From a virus: a DNA stretch of 36,732 nucleotides. Under the pieces are notes generated by a model, which did no database searches, was not told the DNA's origin, and was given only the letters and a program-made list of their open reading frames with translations. Below are positions 31,420 to 36,732 of this stretch, in pieces; the stretch's first letter is position 1, and every line of letters starts with the position of its first letter. The translations under genes and the position numbers were made by a program. The stretch spans positions 1 through 36,732 of IMG/VR virus record IMGVR_UViG_3300048006_000307. One strand, written 5' to 3'.

Positions 31420-31610
31420 ACTTTGTCTTCTTTATAGATCCAAGCCTTGTTGTCCTTGATCATGAATCTGGTTTTGTAAATTTTAATTGTTGAGCCTTCA
31501 CTTGCAGACTTAAGAGATTTGCTTAAGCTTGTGTTGGCGTTCCGTAGATCCTTGCAACTGGTGTTGCTTACTATATAGTCTAGGACCTGTTGTTTGTTTT
31601 CTATTTTCAT
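31416..31610 (-). CDS. Hypothetical early basic protein (64 aa)
   Basis: A small Lys/Ser-rich protein (MKIENKQQVLDYIVSNTSCK...) with a predicted helix followed by two strands. Middle gene of the operon from promoter G: one base after its upstream neighbour and with an ATGA overlap to the lipoprotein gene. No family recognised. Confidence 0.6.
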   Translation of the reverse strand: MKIENKQQVLDYIVSNTSCKDLRNANTSLSKSLKSASEGSTIKIYKTRFMIKDNKAWIYKEDKV

Positions 31611-31611
31611 A

Positions 31612-32001
31612 TTAGTCTTCGATTGAGTGATTAAGTGAGTCTAAGATGATACGGTAACCGTAGATGTGAGACATAAAGCGTTTTGACTTAATGAACTTAC
31701 CTACTGATACACGAGCGTTCTTGCGATCAGGAGCAATGCCATTTTCTACGAAGTAGTCTACTAATTCAGAACCAGAGTAGTTAGCTTTGTAACCTTCTAA
31801 GTTAGCTACGAAAATAGTATCGTAGTTAATACGGGTACGCTTTTGTTTAGCAGGAGTAGGTTGAATTTTTGTGTACATTGTTTGTTTGCCAAACTTAGAG
31901 GTAATGAATTCGCCTTGTGCTGTTAATTTGTTTAGGCGGTAGCGAGCTTGATCGTAAGTTAGTTCGTTAGCTGCTGCGTAAAGTTTAATTGAAGTTGTCA
32001 T
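31612..32001 (-). CDS. Putative DNA-binding early protein (129 aa)
   Basis: The N-terminus (LYAAANELTYDQARYRLNKL, TAQGEFITSKFGKQ) has the look of a helix-turn-helix with wing. The C-terminal stretch DRKNARVSVGKFIKSKRFMS resembles that of the product of 14310-14885 (DIKNAKTALNKFIKSPRTTA); the two share KNA, KFIKS, and a following Tyr-Gly. The first codons (MTTSIK) are identical with those of 32355-32567 at the DNA level, as part of a copied promoter block. Function unknown. Confidence 0.62.
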   Translation of the reverse strand: MTTSIKLYAAANELTYDQARYRLNKLTAQGEFITSKFGKQTMYTKIQPTPAKQKRTRINYDTIFVANLEGYKANYSGSELVDYFVENGIAPDRKNARVSVGKFIKSKRFMSHIYGYRIILDSLNHSIED

Positions 32002-32023
32002 AATGTTTGTTTTTAATTACTTT

Positions 32024-32058
32024 GCTAATGTACGGGATCCGTTTTTAATAGCAACGAT
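32024..32058 (-). promoter_or_regulatory. Early-type promoter G
   Basis: Minus strand: ATCGTTG, 19 bases with GGATCCCG, TACATTAG, CAAAGTAAT. The -7 box departs from consensus in its second half (TTAG for TTTR). Confidence 0.65.
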
Positions 32059-32072
32059 TTATTTTTATTTTT

Positions 32073-32297
32073 TTACCAGACAAAGTTTTGTAGGTCGCTG
32101 AGGTTGATGATTGTTTCTTCGACCATTGGATCTACTGATTCCATCCAGATCATACCTTCTGCCTGTGTTCCAAATGCTTCGTGATCATAAACCATTCCTG
32201 TTTTTTGGTGAATGCCTTTTACGGTGAATGTAATAGCTGCTCCGGTTTTTGATGTTTCTAGTGTTAGTCCGTAGAAGGTGTTGTTTGAAGTTGTCAT
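32073..32297 (-). CDS. Hypothetical early protein (74 aa)
   Basis: MTTSNNTFYGLTLETSKTGA, followed by beta-strand-like parts and an acidic C-terminus. No family recognised. Single-gene unit from promoter H. Confidence 0.62.
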   Translation of the reverse strand: MTTSNNTFYGLTLETSKTGAAITFTVKGIHQKTGMVYDHEAFGTQAEGMIWMESVDPMVEETIINLSDLQNFVW

Positions 32298-32319
32298 AAT
32301 GTTTGTTTTTTGTTACACT

Positions 32320-32354
32320 GTAAATGTACGGGATCCGTTTTAATCTACAACGAT
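32320..32354 (-). promoter_or_regulatory. Early-type promoter H
   Basis: Minus strand: ATCGTTG, 19 bases ending GGATCCCG, TACATTTA, CAGTGTAAC. Nearly identical to promoter J over more than 40 bases, including the spacer. Confidence 0.78.
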
Positions 32355-32567
32355 TTATTTTAATTTAATTCGAACGATGTTATCAAAGTCTCCGTCGATA
32401 ATGCAGTTGGCAAATACGCCGTCACTTGAGTCTATAATTACTCGCTTACGGTTTATGTTGTGTCCTGTTAGGTTTAGGTCCTTAGCAATGTCTCTTGCTA
32501 GTTGTGCTCTTCTTGTAGCTCCTGAGACGATTTGATTTTGGATTGTGCGTTTAATTGAAGTTGTCAT
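32355..32567 (-). CDS. Hypothetical early basic protein (70 aa)
   Basis: MTTSIKRTIQNQIVSGATRR, followed by AQLARDIAKDLNLTGHNINR, which could be a helix-turn-helix, and a beta tail. Basic N-terminus suggests nucleic-acid binding; no family recognised. Single-gene unit from promoter I. Confidence 0.6.
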   Translation of the reverse strand: MTTSIKRTIQNQIVSGATRRAQLARDIAKDLNLTGHNINRKRVIIDSSDGVFANCIIDGDFDNIVRIKLK

Positions 32568-32589
32568 AATGTTTGTTTTTTGTTACACT

Positions 32590-32624
32590 GTAAATGTAAG
32601 ACACTTCCCGTTAGGTACAACGAT
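32590..32624 (-). promoter_or_regulatory. Early-type promoter I
   Basis: Minus strand: ATCGTTG, 19 bases, TACATTTA, CAGTGTAAC. The spacer differs from that of H and J, so only the boxes are conserved here. Confidence 0.75.
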
Positions 32625-32641
32625 GTTTTTAAAATTATTTC

Positions 32642-32675
32642 AAAAAAAATTCCGATACCATTTCTGATACCGGAA
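32642..32675 (-). terminator. Intrinsic terminator
   Basis: Minus strand: TTCCGGTATC, loop AGAAAT, GGTATCGGAA, then eight T (10-bp stem with two G-U pairs). It closes the leftward unit 34001-32716. Confidence 0.85.
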
Positions 32676-32715
32676 CTTGCCTGATCCTGACGGACTTGTC
32701 TAAGCAGGAACTCGT

Positions 32716-32970
32716 TTATCTAACTAAGCCTGTTGCTTCGTCAGTTGTAAATTCATCGCCGTGAGCTCTGATCTGAGCTTCCATTGATTTGTAGATCGGT
32801 ATGACCTTAGCCACATACTCACTCCATTGTTCGCGATACCATTCTGACTCTAGATCGTTATTGGATTCGCTTCTTGCTTTTTGACCTAGAACTTTTAAAG
32901 CGTTCAACATAGTCATAGCCTCTTCGTGATCTAAAGCGATCAGGATTTCGTTGCCTGTTAATGGGATCAT
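32716..32970 (-). CDS. Hypothetical protein (84 aa)
   Basis: An alpha-helical protein (MIPLTGNEILIALDHEEAMT, then MLNALKVLGQKARSESNNDL). Its ATG overlaps the stop of the lipoprotein gene (ATGA), so the two are coupled. No family recognised. Last gene before the terminator at 32642-32675. Confidence 0.62.
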   Translation of the reverse strand: MIPLTGNEILIALDHEEAMTMLNALKVLGQKARSESNNDLESEWYREQWSEYVAKVIPIYKSMEAQIRAHGDEFTTDEATGLVR

Positions 32971-33395
32971 AGTTCTGTTAGTATTAAAGTTTGAATATCC
33001 ATACCCATTCCGTGGTAGTTGGTTACTCGTGTTAAATTGATCTGGCCATTGTTATCGAGCAGGATCCATTCCTCAGTACCAATACTTAAAGCGGTATCGT
33101 TTTCGTTTGTGTAGAACTTAAACTGAGTTTCGAAGTTAACACCTAAGGTTGGAATTTGTGTGATCACAGAATCCATATTTAGCGTCCACATCATACCATT
33201 GTCAAATGCGAAGTAGCATAAATCGTCGAAGGTTTCCGAGGAGTTAATTCCACCTGCCCAGCCTGCGGTTGAAGCCGATAGCATATCTACTTTGTAGAAG
33301 CCGTTTGTGTTGTTTACTACGCCGAGGGTAGTGATTTCGTCTGTGCAGCTAAATAGAGTTAGTGCGGCAGCGATTGATAAGATTAGTTTTTTCAT
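32967..33395 (-). CDS. Early lipoprotein (142 aa)
   Basis: Signal peptide with lipobox: MKKLILSIAAALTLFSCTDE, lipidated Cys17. The mature part of about 125 residues is beta-rich with an acidic character and contains no recognised domain. Second lipoprotein of the early region. A motif TTTGGCACAAT-N-ATTTCACT lies 32-51 bases upstream of the start. Candidate for superinfection exclusion or envelope change; not proved. Confidence 0.68.
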   Translation of the reverse strand: MKKLILSIAAALTLFSCTDEITTLGVVNNTNGFYKVDMLSASTAGWAGGINSSETFDDLCYFAFDNGMMWTLNMDSVITQIPTLGVNFETQFKFYTNENDTALSIGTEEWILLDNNGQINLTRVTNYHGMGMDIQTLILTEL

Positions 33396-33426
33396 AATGT
33401 TTGTGTTTTTAGTTTATAGTATATAT

Positions 33427-33446
33427 AGTGAAATAATTGTGCCAAA
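33427..33446 (-). promoter_or_regulatory. Repeated motif TTTGGCACAAT-N-ATTTCACT, copy 2
   Basis: Lies between the 30-residue membrane protein gene and the lipoprotein gene, followed by an A/T-rich stretch (TATATATACTATAA). Differs in one base from the copy at 1393-1412. It could be an additional promoter of the lipoprotein gene. Confidence 0.35.
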
Positions 33447-33449
33447 GTT

Positions 33450-33542
33450 CTATTTGTTAGAATTTTTTTTCATTGTGTAGATCAGGTATCCGTTCCAGAG
33501 ACCGACGACTAATATGGCGATTACAATATCGATCTGGGTCAT
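33450..33542 (-). CDS. Very small membrane protein (30 aa)
   Basis: ATG at 33542, TAG at 33450-33452 on the minus strand. The product begins MTQIDIVIAILVVGLWNGYL: one membrane helix with a short basic tail (KKNSNK). Its start overlaps the stop of the previous gene as ATGA, which favours real translation despite the small size. Confidence 0.5.
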   Translation of the reverse strand: MTQIDIVIAILVVGLWNGYLIYTMKKNSNK

Positions 33543-33850
33543 GACTCTGTGTTTAGGATTTCTTCTATCTCTGCTAGGAATTCATCAACCTTAGACCAGT
33601 GTGCTACACGTTGAGCATCCATTTGCCAGTTACCATCCAAGTCGGTGTAGACTGTGAATGTTAAACTCTTGAATTCGAATACCCAAGTTAAAGCTGGGCC
33701 GAAGGTATAATCGGAGAATACTGGTTCGCCGAACACATAAGGAATGGTCTTAAGCATATCCTGTTGCTTGTCTGTTAGTGTGATGAGCTTCAATGGTACG
33801 CCAATTAAAGCATTCTGTGCATCACCTTTTACTCTTAGATTTCTGATCAT
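33539..33850 (-). CDS. Hypothetical protein (103 aa)
   Basis: MIRNLRVKGDAQNALIGVPL, with beta-rich middle (LTWVFEFKSLTFTVYTDLDG) and an acidic helix at the end. No family recognised. Second gene from promoter J, four bases after the 48-residue gene. Confidence 0.62.
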   Translation of the reverse strand: MIRNLRVKGDAQNALIGVPLKLITLTDKQQDMLKTIPYVFGEPVFSDYTFGPALTWVFEFKSLTFTVYTDLDGNWQMDAQRVAHWSKVDEFLAEIEEILNTES

Positions 33851-33854
33851 TTTC

Positions 33855-34001
33855 TTAGTTTTGAGAGTTAGTAAATACTTTTACCTTAGTTGGATCTACA
33901 AATGCGATTGTGTCCTCGATTTCCTTGGCAGTAAGACTACCGTAAAACCATTCGTTTCCTGTTGCTAAGATTCTGAAGTAAGTATCATATTTAGTTTCCA
34001 T
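33855..34001 (-). CDS. Hypothetical small protein (48 aa)
   Basis: ATG at 34001, TAA at 33855-33857 on the minus strand. The product begins METKYDTYFRILATGNEWFY and has an alpha/beta look. First gene of the unit from promoter J. No family recognised; spacing to promoter and to the next gene supports it. Confidence 0.6.
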   Translation of the reverse strand: METKYDTYFRILATGNEWFYGSLTAKEIEDTIAFVDPTKVKVFTNSQN

Positions 34002-34027
34002 TTGATCTATTTGTTTTTTGTTACACT

Positions 34028-34062
34028 GTAAATGTACGGGATCCGTTTTAATCTACAACGAT
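34028..34062 (-). promoter_or_regulatory. Early-type promoter J
   Basis: Minus strand: ATCGTTG, 19 bases ending GGATCCCG, TACATTTA, CAGTGTAAC. Near copy of promoter H, including the spacer. Confidence 0.78.
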
Positions 34063-34078
34063 AAAATAAAATATTTTT

Positions 34079-34360
34079 TTAGTTGTATTTGCGACCCCAA
34101 CCATCTACGTAATTGTAACCAGTTACTTCGTGATCGTCTTGAACTACCGGCTCACCATACTGCTTCTTAGTTTTACTTAGAGCAACTTGGAAGTTTTTCT
34201 TGTCCTTGTATTGATTGCCAATACCATTGTAACCGTCTGTCTTAAACATCCCGTACTCCTGAGTTCCATCTTCGTAGTAATAAACGTATAGGACTTTAAC
34301 GTACCAGCCTGCGTCGAAGCTGAAGTATTGTTGTCTGGTGATGTAGTTGGTTGTTGCCAT
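34079..34360 (-). CDS. Hypothetical protein (93 aa)
   Basis: Tyr- and Lys-rich (MATTNYITRQQYFSFDAGWY, YVYYYEDGTQEYGMFKTDGY). Repeated aromatic strands suggest a small beta protein. No family recognised. Single-gene unit from promoter K. Confidence 0.62.
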   Translation of the reverse strand: MATTNYITRQQYFSFDAGWYVKVLYVYYYEDGTQEYGMFKTDGYNGIGNQYKDKKNFQVALSKTKKQYGEPVVQDDHEVTGYNYVDGWGRKYN

Positions 34361-34383
34361 TTTGTTTGTTGTTTAATTACACT

Positions 34384-34417
34384 GCTAATATACGGGGCTT
34401 TTTTAAACTACAACGAT
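34384..34417 (-). promoter_or_regulatory. Early-type promoter K
   Basis: Minus strand: ATCGTTG, 18 bases, TATATTAG, CAGTGTAAT. The spacer (TAGTTTAAAAAAGCCCCG) is identical to that of promoter C in front of 14310-14885, 19 kb away. Confidence 0.7.
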
Positions 34418-34452
34418 GTTTCTGAAAAAAGTTTCAAATTTTTTTACAACAC

Positions 34453-34494
34453 AAAAAACCCATGGAACTACGGAGTGATCCATAGAACCATGAG
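34453..34494 (-). terminator. Terminator of the replication/repair operon
   Basis: Minus strand: CTCATGG, TT, CTATGGA, loop TCAC, TCCGTAG, TT, CCATGGG, then six T: two stacked 7-bp stems. It separates the replication operon from early promoter K. Confidence 0.88.
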
Positions 34495-34515
34495 TGTTCC
34501 CATTCCCGTGGGATA

Positions 34516-34704
34516 TTATGCACCAACCGAATCAGGTCCTAGTGCTAAGCCTGTTGATGGCGATGCTTGGCTTTCAATAAAATTCTTAAGTCCTTCTATT
34601 GCAGGAATGATCTGCTTAAGCTCAGAAATAGTGAATGCTCCTTTGGCTACTGCATGATCCATTGCACCAGCGATGACGTTAAAGTCTGAAATTGTTTTTT
34701 CCAT
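34516..34704 (-). CDS. Hypothetical small protein (62 aa)
   Basis: MEKTISDFNVIAGAMDHAVA, helical with Ala-rich stretches, ending in a flexible Ser/Pro/Gly tail. Last gene of the replication/repair operon before the terminator. No family recognised. Confidence 0.6.
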   Translation of the reverse strand: MEKTISDFNVIAGAMDHAVAKGAFTISELKQIIPAIEGLKNFIESQASPSTGLALGPDSVGA

Positions 34705-34709
34705 TTAGT

Positions 34710-34952
34710 TTATTTTTTATTAGTACTTACATATGTGCCAATATAGTTTCCTGCGAGGTAAGCCAGGATAATTGGTACGTTTCCTTCCTCTATAGCTTTG
34801 ATACCCATAAATACCATTGCCATGTTTATTAAGCCCAAGACTACTGAAATTCCAGCGGTCTTATGCTTTTCTCCGTTCATAGTTGTGTATATGATCAAGG
34901 TCTTAAATACACAGAAAACTACTTGCGAGAAAAATACGATAATCATTTCCAT
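34710..34952 (-). CDS. Small integral membrane protein (80 aa)
   Basis: Three hydrophobic segments (about 3-22, 32-50, 58-75), with AYLAGNYIGTYVSTNKK at the end. The ending and size recall the DUF5698/UPF0316 membrane family, a weak resemblance. Coupled to the DenV-like gene by TAATG. Function unknown. Confidence 0.55.
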   Translation of the reverse strand: MEMIIVFFSQVVFCVFKTLIIYTTMNGEKHKTAGISVVLGLINMAMVFMGIKAIEEGNVPIILAYLAGNYIGTYVSTNKK

Positions 34953-35470
34953 TAGATAGAAGCTTTGTCGTCGTCAGATAGATCTGCAGTGTCGATCGTA
35001 ATATGCTTGCCGAATATATCCAGAGACATAGCGTTAACTAAATTGGCTGCATCAACTGGCTCAGACATATAACGTGGCTGCTGGAGAGATAAGCTAAGTC
35101 GCTTACTAATACGTAGCATTAATAGCATACGTGTACGATCCATAGTACGAGCGTCAGGGTTATAGTTGCCAACTGACTCGGCAGGTAGATTATCTAATGC
35201 GTCAGACATATCGGTAACGTTGAAACCACGTTCAGTACACTCGGCGTAGAGTGCAAGATAACGATCAGCAACCCAATCCAATTTGTCATAGAAGAAATTG
35301 ACGTGGCCTTTACCTAACTTAAATTCAGCAGGAATGGTAGAACGCTTTTTAGGGTCACGTGCCCAATAGTCCTTACCTAATTTAAATAAGCGAATGATCT
35401 CGCGGTGCTCAGCAAGTAAGTGTGAGTCCGATAAGAGGATTGGCTTCATGTGAATGTTTACTCTAGTCAT
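34952..35470 (-). CDS. denV: Pyrimidine-dimer DNA glycosylase / AP lyase, T4 endonuclease V-like
   Basis: The first about 115 residues follow T4 DenV closely: MTRVNI, LLAEHREIIRLF, KLGKGHVNFFYDKL, AECTERGFNV. By alignment the nucleophile is the alpha-amino group of Thr2 (after Met removal), the catalytic acid is Glu24 (Glu23 in T4), and Arg23 and Arg27 match the T4 binding residues. It would repair UV damage in phage DNA. The protein is 172 residues against 138 in T4; the extra C-terminal part (about 125-172) is acidic and not part of the known fold. Confidence 0.9.
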   Translation of the reverse strand: MTRVNIHMKPILLSDSHLLAEHREIIRLFKLGKDYWARDPKKRSTIPAEFKLGKGHVNFFYDKLDWVADRYLALYAECTERGFNVTDMSDALDNLPAESVGNYNPDARTMDRTRMLLMLRISKRLSLSLQQPRYMSEPVDAANLVNAMSLDIFGKHITIDTADLSDDDKASI

Positions 35471-35669
35471 CTTGTCTTGTTTTATTAAAGCCTTCGATTA
35501 CGTTATCATCCGGCTTGTTCATAAATGTATGTAATATCTGTGCCAATTGTAACGACTCAGAGTCGATGCGTTTGATTGACAGGTACAAATATACGACAAA
35601 TCCAGTTAGGATCAACGAATAAAATGATAAAAATATTAAGGCTAAATCTAATAGAATTCTAAGGGTCAT
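35463..35669 (-). CDS. Small single-helix membrane protein (68 aa)
   Basis: MTLRILLDLALIFLSFYSLI continues into a long hydrophobic N-terminal stretch (about 4-31), followed by a polar cytoplasmic-type tail. Eight-base overlap with the DenV-like gene. No family recognised. Confidence 0.6.
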   Translation of the reverse strand: MTLRILLDLALIFLSFYSLILTGFVVYLYLSIKRIDSESLQLAQILHTFMNKPDDNVIEGFNKTRQDD

Positions 35670-35670
35670 G

Positions 35671-35973
35671 TTACTTTACTTTAGAGATTAAAAAATCATC
35701 GGCTGCTAATTCAAATATGGCGAGTTCAACTAAGTCCTTCCAATTCTTAGGTAGACCTGTTTTGTCGGTTAGATCTCTAAGCCAATCCGTAGGGACCATT
35801 TTCATACTGTAATGTTCACACAACAGCATTGTCATCTTGCGTTTAAATGCACGTTCGTCTCTGCAGTTAACACCAACCTTATATGCCTTACCTCGTGCGG
35901 CTACGGCAATATAATCCAGTTGTTCTTCAAGTGTGTTGTGATAGTATCTCATTAGGGTGTTGTAATGCGTCAT
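35671..35973 (-). CDS. Hypothetical protein of the replication operon (100 aa)
   Basis: A helical, mildly basic protein (MTHYNTLMRYYHNTLEEQLD). No family recognised. Located between the DNA polymerase and the small membrane protein, with a gap of 17 bases to the polymerase gene. Confidence 0.62.
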   Translation of the reverse strand: MTHYNTLMRYYHNTLEEQLDYIAVAARGKAYKVGVNCRDERAFKRKMTMLLCEHYSMKMVPTDWLRDLTDKTGLPKNWKDLVELAIFELAADDFLISKVK

Positions 35974-35990
35974 CTGTTTAAGTTTTTGTT

Positions 35991-36732
35991 TTAATTGTTT
36001 AACACGTCAAATATATCCATTTGAAAGGTAGGATCGTTGGATTTCCGATAACTTCTGATAATATTTTTGACTTCTGGTATCTTATTGAATTCGTCTAACT
36101 GCTCCAGGACCTGCTTAGAGAAGTAACGTTGCCAGTCGATCGAAACCTGTCCTGATCTTGTTTCAAGCAAGCGTAAATCTTCCTGTCGTAGACATATCAC
36201 TTCTGCACGATCACGTGGGCGTTTCTCTACTTCCATATTATTCTTGATGTAAAATAAGTAAGGATTGTCAAAGTGTGTGATCTGAGTTCCTAAATATTTG
36301 TTGGCGAGTAGTGCTCCTTTTACATGGTAAGGTATAGTCTTGTTGTAGCTATCAAACGGCTTAGAGAATGCCTTGGCTACACCAATCTCTTCCAGTGGTC
36401 TGGTTTCGATATCGGCTTTTAGATCTTCCAACCAATCCTTGTCCAATGTACCACGTAACATTTTCTCCGCCATATCATCAAGCTTGCGCTTAAGGAATTC
36501 AGGAGTGTCCTTACGAATAACGTTCATACCACGGATGTACTTTTTACCGCTTCCACGAACGATCGAGTAATACCTTTTCTTCACATCGCCAAAATAGATA
36601 TACTCTAAGTCCTTTTCTACTTCCAGACTTGAGAATACAAATTCGTCGTCTCTGCTGTCATGGAATCGATCTATGTATGTTTTGGTAAGTACCTCTGAAT
36701 TGAACTCGTCTACGGTCTCCTCAAATGCCTTC
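35991..36732 (-). CDS. Family B DNA polymerase, C-terminal part (partial)
   Basis: The frame is open to the right edge, so the gene continues beyond the window; about 247 C-terminal residues are present. SSLEVEKDLEYIYFGDVKKR followed by YIRGMNVIRKDTPEFLKRKL is the typical thumb-domain entry of family B polymerases (KKRY, then G-x-x-x-R-x-D-T-P). An apparent start with GTG at 36584 is inside this conserved stretch and is not the true start. The operon it opens carries the DenV-like repair enzyme, so the region to the right is probably the replication module. Confidence 0.85.
   Translation of the reverse strand, partial: KAFEETVDEFNSEVLTKTYIDRFHDSRDDEFVFSSLEVEKDLEYIYFGDVKKRYYSIVRGSGKKYIRGMNVIRKDTPEFLKRKLDDMAEKMLRGTLDKDWLEDLKADIETRPLEEIGVAKAFSKPFDSYNKTIPYHVKGALLANKYLGTQITHFDNPYLFYIKNNMEVEKRPRDRAEVICLRQEDLRLLETRSGQVSIDWQRYFSKQVLEQLDEFNKIPEVKNIIRSYRKSNDPTFQMDIFDVLNN

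Noticed and set aside
33427-33446. Resemblance of TTTGGCACAATTATTTCACT to a sigma-54 promoter
   Set aside because: The conserved GC of the -12 element is not at the right distance; the motif is reported only as a repeated site.
36582-36584. GTG as the start of the last leftward gene
   Set aside because: The frame stays open to the right edge with polymerase-like sequence, so the gene is cut by the window end.
1-36732. Signs of lysogeny (integrase, repressor, attachment site)
   Set aside because: None recognised in the window; the left and right continuations are not visible, so life style stays open.

Overview
The window is part of a tailed-phage genome (siphovirus with HK97-type head genes) that very probably infects a member of the Bacteroidota, most likely a flavobacterium. 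The reasons are: a canonical HK97-like head and long-tail gene order; A-rich translation starts with almost no Shine-Dalgarno sequences; eleven promoters of the Bacteroidota type (TTG-N18/19-TAnnTTTR); and signal peptides and lipoboxes typical of that phylum. I saw no integrase, repressor, tRNA, insertion sequence or CRISPR array, so nothing here supports a temperate life style.

Layout. (1) 1-1800, leftward: a run of seven small early genes starting at a host-type promoter (about 1763-1796) and ending in an ECF-like sigma factor (104-631). (2) 1803-3402, leftward: a lysis-type operon of exported protein, T7-lysozyme-like amidase, HNH endonuclease, a Cys-containing small protein and a small membrane protein, closed by a strong terminator. 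(3) 3272-3938: a gene-free stretch full of repeats and hairpins. (4) 3939-4628, leftward: three small genes with unusual codon use. (5) 4629-5249: the divergent control region in front of the packaging genes. (6) 5250-29628, rightward: small terminase, large terminase, portal, protease, capsid, connectors, two tail-tube paralogues, tail chaperone with a GGGAAAG frameshift site, tape measure, distal tail, a run of adhesin/fibre genes and a holin-like protein. The block is interrupted at 13909-14885 by two leftward genes with their own early promoters. (7) 29908-34360, leftward: about twelve small early genes, many with a private copy of the same promoter; two encode lipoproteins. (8) 34453-36732, leftward: the end of a replication/repair operon with the C-terminus of a family B DNA polymerase and a T4 endonuclease V (DenV)-like repair enzyme.

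The most interesting signal is regulatory. Five sites match ATTCAAA-N15-CGCGTTA with an invariant spacer of 15. They stand in front of the lysis operon, the packaging genes, the portal/capsid genes, the tail genes (directly after the leftward insertion), and immediately behind the stop codon of the sigma gene, pointing off the left edge. None resembles the host-type promoters. I infer a two-step cascade: host RNA polymerase reads the TTG/TAnnTTTR promoters, which yields the phage ECF-like sigma, and that sigma switches on the five late promoters. Each part is visible in the sequence; the link between the sigma and the sites is an inference. The tail-gene copy is followed by an intrinsic terminator before the first gene, suggesting a small late RNA or an attenuator.
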